64,000 nt of DNA from GMQP-bins7 sp963776565 (GTDB lineage Bacteria; Actinomycetota; Thermoleophilia; Gaiellales; Gaiellaceae). Made by a program: the position numbers and the translations under genes. Below, one piece after another: positions 51,806 through 58,661 of the stretch. Below the pieces are notes generated by a model. The model saw only the letters and a program-made list of their open reading frames with translations, ran no database searches and was not told the origin of the DNA. The DNA is taken from assembly GCA_963776565.1 (NCBI GenBank), contig CAVZNF010000004.1:248001-312000 (forward strand), written 5' to 3'. Numbering within the stretch: the stretch's first letter is position 1; every line of letters begins with the position of its first letter.

Positions 51806-52234
51806 GTGACCGACGATTCGTTAGCGTCCGCGCCGATGCTCTCCGTCGAGACCCGGACAGTCACCGGTCAGGTCACTGCGCTCGGCTCCGCAGGGGCGTT
51901 CACGCTCGTCGTCGACCGTCCTACGGAAGAGGGCGGGGGCGGGAGAGGCTTCAACGGTGGCCAGCTCCTCTACCTCGCTGTCGCAGGCTGTATCTCGAAC
52001 GATCTCTTCCGTGAGGCGCCTCGGTTCGGCGTCGAGCTCGACTCGGTGCGCGTCACCGTTGACGGCGACTTTTCTGGTGACCCTGCCGTGTCGGATGCGA
52101 TCACGTACGACGTCGAACTGAGCGGACGCGGTGACCTGGATGCCCTAGTCAGAGAGGTCGACCGCATCGCCGAGATACCCAACACCATCCGGCAGGGCGC
52201 GCCCGTCTCACTTCGCAAGATCTCGATCGTCTAG
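51806..52234 (+). CDS. OsmC-family protein
   Basis: A 142-residue protein from GTG 51806. FNGGQLLYLAVAGCISNDLFREAPRFG near residues 48-74 carries the first conserved Cys of OsmC/Ohr proteins. The second Cys position is not evident, so thiol peroxidase activity is uncertain. VRVTVDGDFSGDPAVSDAITYDVELSG is the following strand-rich segment. Family members reduce organic hydroperoxides or are uncharacterised stress proteins. It is the only gene of its unit. Confidence 0.88.
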   Translation: MTDDSLASAPMLSVETRTVTGQVTALGSAGAFTLVVDRPTEEGGGGRGFNGGQLLYLAVAGCISNDLFREAPRFGVELDSVRVTVDGDFSGDPAVSDAITYDVELSGRGDLDALVREVDRIAEIPNTIRQGAPVSLRKISIV

Positions 52235-52245
52235 CTCAGGTCTTT

Positions 52246-52273
52246 CCTAGCGACATTCCCGCACACTCGCGCA
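52246..52273 (+). repeat. Directional intergenic repeat, copy 25
   Basis: CCTAGCGACATTCCC followed by an exact right half. GCGAC near the left end is matched by GTCGC at 52286-52290. Confidence 0.93.
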
Positions 52274-52317
52274 GGAAGGCGCCACGTCGCCTGAGCCTCT
52301 GAATCTTGCGGCGCCGC

Positions 52318-52950
52318 TCAGGAGAGCACGCGCTCGAGCGCCGCGCGATCCGTCGGCTCGCCGTGTGCGGGCAGCACGAGCTCGACCGGCAGGTCGAGCA
52401 GCGGACGGAGCCGTTGGACGACATCGTCGCGCGTCACGTGCTTGCGACCGCCGAGCTGGATGTCCAGTCCGTCGCCGAAGTCGGAGAGCGAGTCGCCGGT
52501 GACGATCGCGTTGATCGACGGCAGCCAGAGGATGAGGTCGTTGTCCTCGCGGCCCGCGTACGCGGTGATACCGAACGGCCACGCTCCAGGACCGTGGAAG
52601 TGTCCTTCGCCTTCGCCCGCGCGCAGCCAGGCGAGATCTTCGCTCTCCATGCCGCGCACGCGGTCGGGGTCGATGCCGAACTTCTCGACCCAGTCCTGCC
52701 ACGTGTCCGCGGGCGGCGTGTGCACCGGGAGGCCAAGCCGGCGGGCGTCGCGCTCGTGGTACGGCGCGGTCAGGACGACGGCGGTCGCGCGCTCACGTAG
52801 CTCGTCGGGAACGGAGAGCGGGTCGAACAACAGGAAGTCGTCGCCGAGCTCGATCGCGTACGACGAGACGAGCTCGGGCCACCACTCCTCCTCGTTCCAG
52901 CCGGGATGCGACGATTGCCAATGCCAGACACCCGGCCGCAGCTCACGCAT
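52318..52950 (-). CDS. Metallo-beta-lactamase-fold protein with a variant metal motif
   Basis: A 210-residue protein. The fold is recognisable from LVSSYAIELGDDFLLFDPLSVP, LPSINAIVTGDSLSD and LVLPAHGEP near the C-terminus. The usual HxHxDH is replaced by APYHERDARRL, so the first metal site is altered; YHERD/WHERD variants occur in a subgroup of this superfamily. Catalytic ability is uncertain. It is the only complete gene of its unit. The divergent space upstream carries a gene remnant and a repeat. Confidence 0.78.
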   Translation of the reverse strand: MRELRPGVWHWQSSHPGWNEEEWWPELVSSYAIELGDDFLLFDPLSVPDELRERATAVVLTAPYHERDARRLGLPVHTPPADTWQDWVEKFGIDPDRVRGMESEDLAWLRAGEGEGHFHGPGAWPFGITAYAGREDNDLILWLPSINAIVTGDSLSDFGDGLDIQLGGRKHVTRDDVVQRLRPLLDLPVELVLPAHGEPTDRAALERVLS

Positions 52951-52953
52951 GGG

Positions 52954-53093
52954 GACAGTCTGTCACGCTGGCTCTTGGTTCAAACAACCAGACGTCGGAC
53001 GGCAACAAGTGGAACGCGCAGGCCGTCGAGATCGCGTCGACCGGGCAGCCGTGGCAGCTTCAGGCGTACGGCGTGTGCGCAAATGTGAGCTGA
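52954..53093 (+). pseudogene. C-terminal remnant of a probable secreted protein
   Basis: An open frame without a start codon ends at TGA 53091-53093. Its last 37 residues (NNQTSDGNKWNAQAVEIAS, then PWQLQAYGVCANVS) look like the C-terminus of an exported beta-rich actinobacterial protein ending in a Cys-containing strand. No matching N-terminal part is present upstream, where a minus-strand gene starts. The whole 330-bp gap (52951-53280) otherwise holds only repeat copy 26. The identification is tentative. Confidence 0.35.
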
Positions 53094-53175
53094 GCTACCG
53101 CTGATGTGCAGGTCCGGCGCCCGTCATCATGGTCGAGCGCCGGATCCTGCCCGTGAGGATCGGTCTCGCATGATC

Positions 53176-53203
53176 TCAAGGGACACTCCCGCCCACTCGG
53201 GCA
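53176..53203 (+). repeat. Directional intergenic repeat, copy 26
   Basis: TCAAGGGACACTCCC followed by GCCCACTCGGGCA. The tail contains TTCTGTCGCC. Confidence 0.9.
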
Positions 53204-53280
53204 CGCCGCGGTTCTGTCGCCAACGACTGAACGCGTCTCGACGGTTGCGGAAACGCCGATCTATCGCGGATGATCGCGCG

Positions 53281-54432
53281 ATGGTCAGCCGGCGACTCGA
53301 CGGCATCCCAGGATTCGGCATCGACCGTGTAGCCGACGCTGCGGGATCGGATCCAGAAATCCTGCGCCTCGAGAACTACGACACCGAGATTCCACCGCAC
53401 CCCGACGTCGTCGAGGTGACCCGCGCGGCGATCGGTCGCGACGACGCCAACTCGTATCTGCCGTTCTCCGGGCTCGATGAGATGAAGGAGGCCGTTGCAG
53501 ACCTCATCGCCCGCCGAGGCGGTGCGCTCTACGACCCCTTCAGCGAGATCGTCATCACGGACGGCGACGGCTCGGCAATCCTCAACGCCATGTTCGTGCT
53601 GACTGATCCCGGGGACGAGGTGATCCTCACCGACCCGACCTACGCCGGGATGCTCCAACGTGTGCGCCTGGTCGGTGCAGTGCCGAAGCTCGTGCCACTG
53701 CGTGGCGAGGCGAGTGGCTGGCGGCTCGACGTCGAGGCGCTCAGGCGGAGCGTGTCGGATCGCACCCGGGTGCTCTTCCTCATGAACCCTGCGATCCCGA
53801 GCGGCTGGGTCGCGAGTGCGGACGAATGGAGCGCCATCACCACAATCTGCCGCGAGCGCGGGATCGTGCTCCTGTACTGGTCGCTGTGGGAGGCGATGGT
53901 CTTCGATGGACGTCCCGTCGTCGTCCCATCAGGACTCGATGGGATGCGTGATCTGACGGTCACAGCCGGTGCGGTCTCGCTTGAGCAGCGGATGATCGGG
54001 TGGCGGGTCGGCTGGATGGTCGCGCGCGCGGATCTCGCGACGAGTCTCGCGATGGTGCACATCTACAACGGCGTCGTGACGAGCGGATTCGGTCAGATGG
54101 GTGCCGCCGCCGCGCTTCGGATCGGAGATGACGACGTTCGAGCAGCGGTCGTCGAGTGGGAACGACGCCACGAGGAGCTCGTCCGCCAGTGCGACGGGCT
54201 GCCGCTCGTCCCCGCCCACGGGGGGTGGTCGGCCCTTTTCGACGCCGAGGCTTGCGAACTCGACCCCTCCGAGCTCTCTCGGAGACTGCTCGAGCACAAG
54301 GTCGCAGCGACTCCGATGACGGACGCGTGGGGAGGCCCAGTCGCGACGAGGTACCTGCGCCTCGTGTTCAGCAACGAGTCGGTGGAGCGGCTCGCGCTGC
54401 TGGGTGATCGTCTGCGAGCGGCCCTGCGTTAG
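53281..54432 (+). CDS. Fold-type I aminotransferase homologue lacking the PLP lysine
   Basis: A 383-residue protein with the class I/II aminotransferase layout (NSYLPFSGLDEMKEAVADL, DPGDEVILTDPTYAGM, IGWRVGWM and a C-terminal LRLVFSN). The cofactor residues are replaced. The Schiff-base region reads AVSLEQRMIGWRVG with Leu where Lys is expected; NPAIPSGWV has Ile for the pyridine-contacting Asn; and LLYWSLWEAMVFDG has Trp at both the Asp and Tyr positions. It is therefore probably a non-catalytic or ligand-binding homologue. The frame is intact, so it is not simple decay. Confidence 0.85.
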   Translation: MVSRRLDGIPGFGIDRVADAAGSDPEILRLENYDTEIPPHPDVVEVTRAAIGRDDANSYLPFSGLDEMKEAVADLIARRGGALYDPFSEIVITDGDGSAILNAMFVLTDPGDEVILTDPTYAGMLQRVRLVGAVPKLVPLRGEASGWRLDVEALRRSVSDRTRVLFLMNPAIPSGWVASADEWSAITTICRERGIVLLYWSLWEAMVFDGRPVVVPSGLDGMRDLTVTAGAVSLEQRMIGWRVGWMVARADLATSLAMVHIYNGVVTSGFGQMGAAAALRIGDDDVRAAVVEWERRHEELVRQCDGLPLVPAHGGWSALFDAEACELDPSELSRRLLEHKVAATPMTDAWGGPVATRYLRLVFSNESVERLALLGDRLRAALR

Positions 54433-54452
54433 CTCATCGGACTCCTATGCCG

Positions 54453-54480
54453 TCAAGGGACATTCCCGCACACTCGCCCA
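54453..54480 (+). repeat. Directional intergenic repeat, copy 27 (last clear copy)
   Basis: TCAAGGGACATTCCC followed by GCACACTCGCCCA; one difference. It marks the right end of the repeat-bearing region. Confidence 0.93.
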
Positions 54481-54511
54481 CGAAGGCGTGACGTCTAATG
54501 GCCCAGAACGA

Positions 54512-54541
54512 CGGAGGGGCCCGGCAAGCCGGGCCCCTCCG
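54512..54541. terminator. 14-bp perfect hairpin, likely bidirectional terminator
   Basis: CGGAGGGGCCCGGC, spacer AA, then the exact complement. It lies between the aminotransferase-like gene (ends 54432) and the convergent barrel gene (ends 54562). Confidence 0.8.
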
Positions 54542-54561
54542 TCGAGTGCGGTGCAGTCGAG

Positions 54562-54880
54562 TTACGCGGCGACCAGAACGCGGTCGCTGCTGCGAGCAAC
54601 GATCTTGCCGCTCGTGATCTTGGGCTCGTTGGGGAGAATCGTCTCGAGCTTCTCCTCGTGGATCCACGTTGTGACGAGCTTCGTCGACTCCACACTCTGC
54701 TCAGGCGTCTCGAAGAGACCGAGCGAGGTGAAGACGCCGTTGCCGGCATCGATCAGGTAGTAGCCCTTGAACCCGGGCAACTTATTGAGCTTCGGCATGA
54801 GGGTCTCGTTGACCTTGCTCGTGAGCTCGGTCGTGCGATTCTGCGTCCACACCGTCGTAACGGCGGATGATTGCGAACAT
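54562..54880 (-). pseudogene. Dimeric alpha/beta-barrel protein, frameshift near the N-terminus
   Basis: The ATG at 54880, with AAGGAG upstream, begins MFAIIRRYDGV, the standard opening of this family. After a single-base shift near 54850-54858 the protein continues NRTTELTSKVNETLMPKLNKL, GFKGYYLIDAGNGVFTSLG and LFETPEQSVESTKLV in another frame to 54562. The restored length is about 105 residues. Base use is less GC-biased than its neighbours. A sequencing indel is as likely as decay, since everything else is well preserved. Confidence 0.75.
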
Positions 54881-55285
54881 GTGATGCTCCTTCGTTCCTA
54901 TCAGGACAGGAGAGTCCGAACGAACTCCCTGCTGCGCTAGGTCGGGGGAGACAATCGAAGAGGAAGTGAAATCCTCGACGGCGTCAGAGACAACCAACGC
55001 GCTCACCCACCTTAGCTGCGATCTGCACCCGCTGTGTTGCGCAGCCCCGACGTGTCCGCTCTGGCACTTCTGTCTCGTTCACGTCCTACGACTGTAGGGC
55101 TGCCGGTCTCTAGGGCGGAGTAGGATGGTTGGACTGGCCCTGCTGCCAGGACCCCGGCCGAAGGCCCGCAATCTCCCGACGCGCTATGGCGCGCGAGACG
55201 TAGGAGCTCAGGCGAACAGGATTCGACACGCAGGGCCAGCACTTGGGTGCCTGTTGGCGGACGGCTCGGAGGACTCGGCAGCTCG
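54881..55285. other. 405-bp stretch without a supported gene
   Basis: Several short open frames exist on both strands, but none has a domain, ribosome-binding site or codon pattern that supports it. No directional repeat is seen. It presumably contains the promoter of the barrel gene and of the coiled-coil gene. Confidence 0.45.
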
Positions 55286-55552
55286 ATGGATGACTACGAG
55301 GTTGTCGCACAGGAGTTGAGCGACCTTGGCGAGAAGCTGCGCGCGATCGAAGAACGCCTGACCGAGGCCGAGAGAGTGAACGCGCGGCTTGAGGAGGCCG
55401 CTCTGACCACAGCCCGTGCCCTGGGCGAGGTCTCACGTCACTGGGACGCGGTGTACGACGCCATGCGCCGTGCAGACAAGCTCGACAAACAGATCTCGTC
55501 CGAGCGCGACCACAGTGCGGCGAGGGAGCGTCGCAACGAGTCGACGGACTAG
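55286..55552 (+). CDS. Small coiled-coil protein, unknown function
   Basis: Eighty-eight residues from ATG 55286. Residues 8-50 form a clear heptad-type helix (ELSDLGEKLRAIEERLTEAERVNARLEEAA) and the rest is charged and helical (AMRRADKLDKQISSERD). No catalytic motif or membrane segment is present. GGAGG lies about 15 bp upstream, farther than usual, so the start is not certain. It may be a structural or scaffold protein. Confidence 0.5.
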   Translation: MDDYEVVAQELSDLGEKLRAIEERLTEAERVNARLEEAALTTARALGEVSRHWDAVYDAMRRADKLDKQISSERDHSAARERRNESTD

Positions 55553-55665
55553 AGGTCGTCGCAACAGGACGTACACGCCGTTCAAGGGATTGTCAGCGCG
55601 GCGCGTCCGCAGAGCGCGCGGATCTCAGCGGGTCGTCACGCCCGCTGGGGCGATGGGTTCGCGAG

Positions 55666-55866
55666 CTACCTCGCCGTCTCGTCGAGGATCGCCCATTCGC
55701 CACCCACTTCCCGCTGCAGGACCTTGCCACAGCCTGGACACCGCCGCGTTGTCGCTTCGCGGACCGGCACGTCGCCCGGAGCGCTGATCGCCGACTCCAC
55801 GCGTGACCCGCAGTTCGGACAGGCGTCGTGCTCGCTGTCCACGTCTCGAGGGTCAGGCTCGTTCAT
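55666..55866 (-). CDS. Small zinc-ribbon protein
   Basis: Sixty-six residues from ATG 55866. Two CPxCG knuckles, DACPNCGSRVE near residue 16 and RCPGCGKVLQRE near 43, form a complete four-Cys zinc ribbon. The C-terminus EWAILDETAR is the end of the domain. Such proteins often bind nucleic acid or protein partners; no target can be named. It lies 5 bp after the cupin gene stop on the same strand and is probably co-transcribed. Confidence 0.72.
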   Translation of the reverse strand: MNEPDPRDVDSEHDACPNCGSRVESAISAPGDVPVREATTRRCPGCGKVLQREVGGEWAILDETAR

Positions 55867-55871
55867 CTGAA

Positions 55872-56225
55872 CTAGGTGCTCGGAAGAAGATCGCCGGGCC
55901 AGTTCGGGTAGTGGCCATCCGCCGGCCACGACGAGAGGATCATGACGATCCGAGTACCGTCCACGCTGGAGACTTTGTGGCGTTCGTCGGGCTCGAAGGT
56001 GAGTAGCGTGCCGGATCCTGCCTCGACGACGTCGCCGCCCGCCTCGATACGCGCCGAGCCGTCGACGACCATCAGCCACGCCCGCTCCCGGACCTGGTGT
56101 TCGCCGAGTTCCTCACCAGGCGCGAGACGGATGATGATCGCCCGTGCCCCGTCGACAGTCTCGAGAGCCTCCGCGCGGCGGGTTCCCTCGGGCACCTCGA
56201 TCTCCTTCACGGGCCACGACTGCAC
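55872..56225 (-). CDS. Cupin-domain protein
   Basis: A 117-residue single cupin from GTG 56225. Motif 1 (GEELGEHQVRERAWLMVVDGSARIEAGG) has His but an Arg/Glu arrangement different from the classic HxH, and motif 2 is GSGTLLTFEPDERHKVSS with the last His. It may bind a metal weakly or only a ligand. It begins a short transcript with the zinc-ribbon gene. Function unknown. Confidence 0.8.
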   Translation of the reverse strand: MQSWPVKEIEVPEGTRRAEALETVDGARAIIIRLAPGEELGEHQVRERAWLMVVDGSARIEAGGDVVEAGSGTLLTFEPDERHKVSSVDGTRIVMILSSWPADGHYPNWPGDLLPST

Positions 56226-56259
56226 TGAGCGGGATTCTAGGCTCCGACGTCTTGGTGCC

Positions 56260-56856
56260 CTACGCCTCGCCGGGAGCTCGGTAGATGCAAACGTGTACTC
56301 CGACCCCGCTGGTCACCGCCGACACGAGTTCGAGCGCCCTCAGCTCGCCGTCGGCGGGGAAGATCGTCTTCCCACCGCCGAGGATCACGGGCATGACGAT
56401 CAGCCGAAGCTCATCGACCAGCCCTTCGCTCAGCAGGGTGCGAACGAGGGTCGGGCTCCCCATCACCACGAGGTCGCCACCGTCTGCTTGGTGGAGCTCC
56501 CGGAGACGTGCGACCGCCTCCTCGCCGGGAATGCGTGTGGAGTTGTCCCAGGTCAGATCGTCGTCGCCCAGCGTCGTGGACACGACGTGCTTCGAGATGG
56601 CATTCATCCGATCGGCGAACGGGTCGCCGGCTCGCTCCGGCCACGCCGCGGCCATCGACTGCCACGTCCGACGGCCGAACAGCAGCGCGTCGGCGTTGGT
56701 CAACGCGTCGGCGAAGGCGCCTCCCACGACGTCCGGATCGAAGAACGGGTGCGTCCAGCCGCCGTGTGCGAAGCCGCCGTCGGTGTCCTCGTCAGGCCCG
56801 CCCGGCGCCTGCACGACGCCGTCCAGGCTGATGAACTCGATGACCACGATGCGCAT
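56260..56856 (-). CDS. Dihydrofolate reductase family (RibD C-terminal domain) protein
   Basis: A 198-residue protein. IEFISLDGVVQAPGGPDEDTDGG at the N-terminus, ALLFGRRTWQSMAAAWPE near residue 55, GEEAVARLRELHQADGGDLVVMGSPTLVRTLL near 115 and LRLIVMPVILGGGKTIF near 150 match YyaP/RibD-C reductases. The GS-P-L variant of the NADPH loop is common in this group. Its relative at 38843 is more divergent. Substrate unknown. Confidence 0.9.
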   Translation of the reverse strand: MRIVVIEFISLDGVVQAPGGPDEDTDGGFAHGGWTHPFFDPDVVGGAFADALTNADALLFGRRTWQSMAAAWPERAGDPFADRMNAISKHVVSTTLGDDDLTWDNSTRIPGEEAVARLRELHQADGGDLVVMGSPTLVRTLLSEGLVDELRLIVMPVILGGGKTIFPADGELRALELVSAVTSGVGVHVCIYRAPGEA

Positions 56857-56944
56857 GGCTCACTCCTCTTCCTCGCTCGGGTACAGGGATGTGACGATCG
56901 CCGCGCTTCGAAATCATCGCTGCTGTCTCCTCGCTGTCGTCAGC

Positions 56945-57853
56945 TCAGTGCAGAAGCGGCTTCAGCGCGTCGCGCGCGATGAGGAAGCCGCGCTTGACGA
57001 GCTCCTCCGTCGCCTCGAACGCACGATCCTCGTGCTCGATCGAGACCACGAAGTCGTAGCCCTCGCGGTAGAGCGCTGCGATGAAGCGATCCCAGCGCAC
57101 CTCGCCGAGCCCGGGCAGGCGCGGAACCTGCCAGCCCATCCCGAGCGACGCAGTGCCGTGCCGGTAGAGGCCGTCGCGGTCGATCTCCATGTCCTTCGCG
57201 TGCACGTGGAAGATCTTCGACGCATAGTCGCGCACGACCCGCTCGTAGTCGATCATGAGCCACACGAGGTGCGACGGATCGAGGTTGAGCCCGAAGCTCG
57301 GGCTGTCGACGATCCCGAACATCTCGTCCCAGTGAGCCGGCGACGAGGCAAGGTTCGTTCCGCCCGGCCACTCGTCCCAGCTGAAGATCATCGGGCAGTT
57401 CTCGATCGCGATCTTCACGCCGCGCGACTCGGCGTAGTCGACCAGGCGCGGCCAGACCTTCCGGAACTCGCGGAAGTTGTCCGGAACGTTCTTGGTCTTG
57501 TCGCGCCCGACGAAGGTGCCGACGACGCCGATGTCGAGCTTCGCCGCCGCGTCGATCACCTTCTTGAGATGCGTATTCGCGGCCCGTCGTTCGGCGGAAT
57601 CGGGGTGCAGGTTGTTCGGGTAGTACGCGAGCGACGAGATCTCGAGCCCGTGGCGATCGAGCACGTCGCGAACAGCGCCCACGTCGACGCGCGAGACATC
57701 GATGTGCGATGTCCCCGCGTACCGGCGACGCTCGCCTCCGGCCGCGGGCCAGCAGGCGACCTCGAGCATCTCGAAGCCCTCGCTCGCCGCCCAGGCGGCG
57801 ACCTGCTTGAGCGATCGACGTGGAAACGGAGCGGTGAGCAGTCCGAGCTTCAT
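56945..57853 (-). CDS. Sugar phosphate isomerase/epimerase (xylose isomerase-like TIM barrel)
   Basis: A 302-residue AP-endonuclease-2-type TIM barrel. Likely metal ligands lie in IAIENCPMIFSWDEW (Glu), LNLDPSHLVWLMID (Asp, His), KIFHVHAKDME (His) and FVVSIEHEDR (Glu). Members include hydroxypyruvate isomerase, inosose dehydratase and 3-dehydroshikimate dehydratase. It is translated last in a minus-strand operon after a FAH hydrolase and a 24-codon ORF, with ATGA overlaps, which suggests sugar or inositol-type catabolism. The exact reaction is unknown. Confidence 0.88.
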   Translation of the reverse strand: MKLGLLTAPFPRRSLKQVAAWAASEGFEMLEVACWPAAGGERRRYAGTSHIDVSRVDVGAVRDVLDRHGLEISSLAYYPNNLHPDSAERRAANTHLKKVIDAAAKLDIGVVGTFVGRDKTKNVPDNFREFRKVWPRLVDYAESRGVKIAIENCPMIFSWDEWPGGTNLASSPAHWDEMFGIVDSPSFGLNLDPSHLVWLMIDYERVVRDYASKIFHVHAKDMEIDRDGLYRHGTASLGMGWQVPRLPGLGEVRWDRFIAALYREGYDFVVSIEHEDRAFEATEELVKRGFLIARDALKPLLH

Positions 57854-57924
57854 GCGGGCACCTCCACCCAGCGGCGTTCGCGGTTCGAGAGCGCGACAGC
57901 ATCCCAGAGGACATTCTCGGTCAT
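57850..57924 (-). CDS. 24-codon ORF translationally coupled on both sides
   Basis: ATG 57924 overlaps the FAH stop, and the TGA at 57852-57850 overlaps the isomerase ATG. The product, with LWDAVALSNRERRWVEVPA as its end, resembles the C-terminal tail of a sugar oxidoreductase (Gfo/Idh type). It could be the remnant of a gene lost by in-frame deletion that still couples translation of its neighbours, or a small protein in its own right. Confidence 0.45.
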   Translation of the reverse strand: MTENVLWDAVALSNRERRWVEVPA

Positions 57925-58568
57925 CCCGCGACGACAGGATTCGTCAGCGACGCGAGACCCTCGATCTCGATCGTCACCTCGTCTCCCGGCTGGAGCAACC
58001 GCTGCGGATCGCGGAAGACCCCGACGCCCGCAGGTGTCCCGGTGAGGATGAGATCACCTGGCTCGAGCGTCGTCGTCTGCGACACGTACGCAATCACGTC
58101 GTCGATCCCGAAGATGAGATTCGCCGTCGTCGAGTCCTGCAGCGTCTCGCCGCTGACGATCGCGCGGATTGCGAGCGCATGCGGATCGGAGATCTCGTCG
58201 CGCGGCGTCATCTCACCGACGGGGCAGAACGTGTCGGGGGACTTCCCACGCGTCCACTGCCCGTCCGAGAACTGCAGGTCGCGCGCGCTGACGTCGTTCG
58301 CGCAGAGGTATCCGCGCACCGCCTCGAACGCGTTCTCCTTCGACACGCCCTTGACTCGCGAGCCGATCACGACGCCGAGCTCGGCCTCGTAGTCGGCCTT
58401 GGTCACGATCGGCGGGATGACGATCGCCTCACCCGGGCCGATCAGGGAGGACGGCCACTTCGCGAAGAGGAGCGGCTCTGCCGGAAGCTCCGCGCCCTGT
58501 TCCTCGGCGTGGTCGGAGTAGTTCAGACCGACGCAGACGATCTTTCCTGGGCGCTCGATCGGCAGCAC
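57921..58568 (-). CDS. Fumarylacetoacetate hydrolase family protein
   Basis: A 215-residue FAH-fold protein from GTG 58568. KIVCVGLNYSDHAEEQGAE, LLFAKWPSSLIGPGEAI, EAELGVVIG (metal-binding Glu), CANDVSARDLQF and GDLILTGTPAGVGVF are the family landmarks and the active site appears complete. These enzymes hydrolyse or decarboxylate acylpyruvates and 2,4-diketo acids in aromatic or sugar-acid breakdown. It is the first gene of the operon with the sugar isomerase. A second FAH member of another subgroup lies at 17869. Confidence 0.92.
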   Translation of the reverse strand: MLPIERPGKIVCVGLNYSDHAEEQGAELPAEPLLFAKWPSSLIGPGEAIVIPPIVTKADYEAELGVVIGSRVKGVSKENAFEAVRGYLCANDVSARDLQFSDGQWTRGKSPDTFCPVGEMTPRDEISDPHALAIRAIVSGETLQDSTTANLIFGIDDVIAYVSQTTTLEPGDLILTGTPAGVGVFRDPQRLLQPGDEVTIEIEGLASLTNPVVAG

Positions 58569-58661
58569 GGGGAGAAACCTACTTCGGCCGCAACGATGGC
58601 GCTGCCGCAGGGACGGTTGGAGTCGAGCTGACCTTCGGCGCGCCGCTCTAGACTCGATCGT

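Noticed and set aside
22065..54480. CRISPR array
   Set aside because: The repeats are separated by irregular distances of 12 bp to over 5 kb filled with genes, not by short uniform spacers, and no cas gene is present.
22065..54480. Classical integron with attC sites
   Set aside because: No conserved AAC near the left end and GTT near the right end of the repeat, genes lie in both orientations, and no integrase gene is visible. The resemblance is kept only as a hypothesis.
55581..55603. TTCAAGGGATTGTCAGCGCG as a further repeat copy
   Set aside because: Only the first eight to nine bases match and the right half is absent; kept out of the copy count.
57905..57932. GAGGACATTCTCGG as a further repeat copy
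   Set aside because: Only the short CATTC block matches; it lies inside a coding overlap and far outside the array.
56285..58045. 586-residue open frame on the plus strand
   Set aside because: It is antisense to the RibD-C, isomerase and FAH genes, which all have clear domain motifs.
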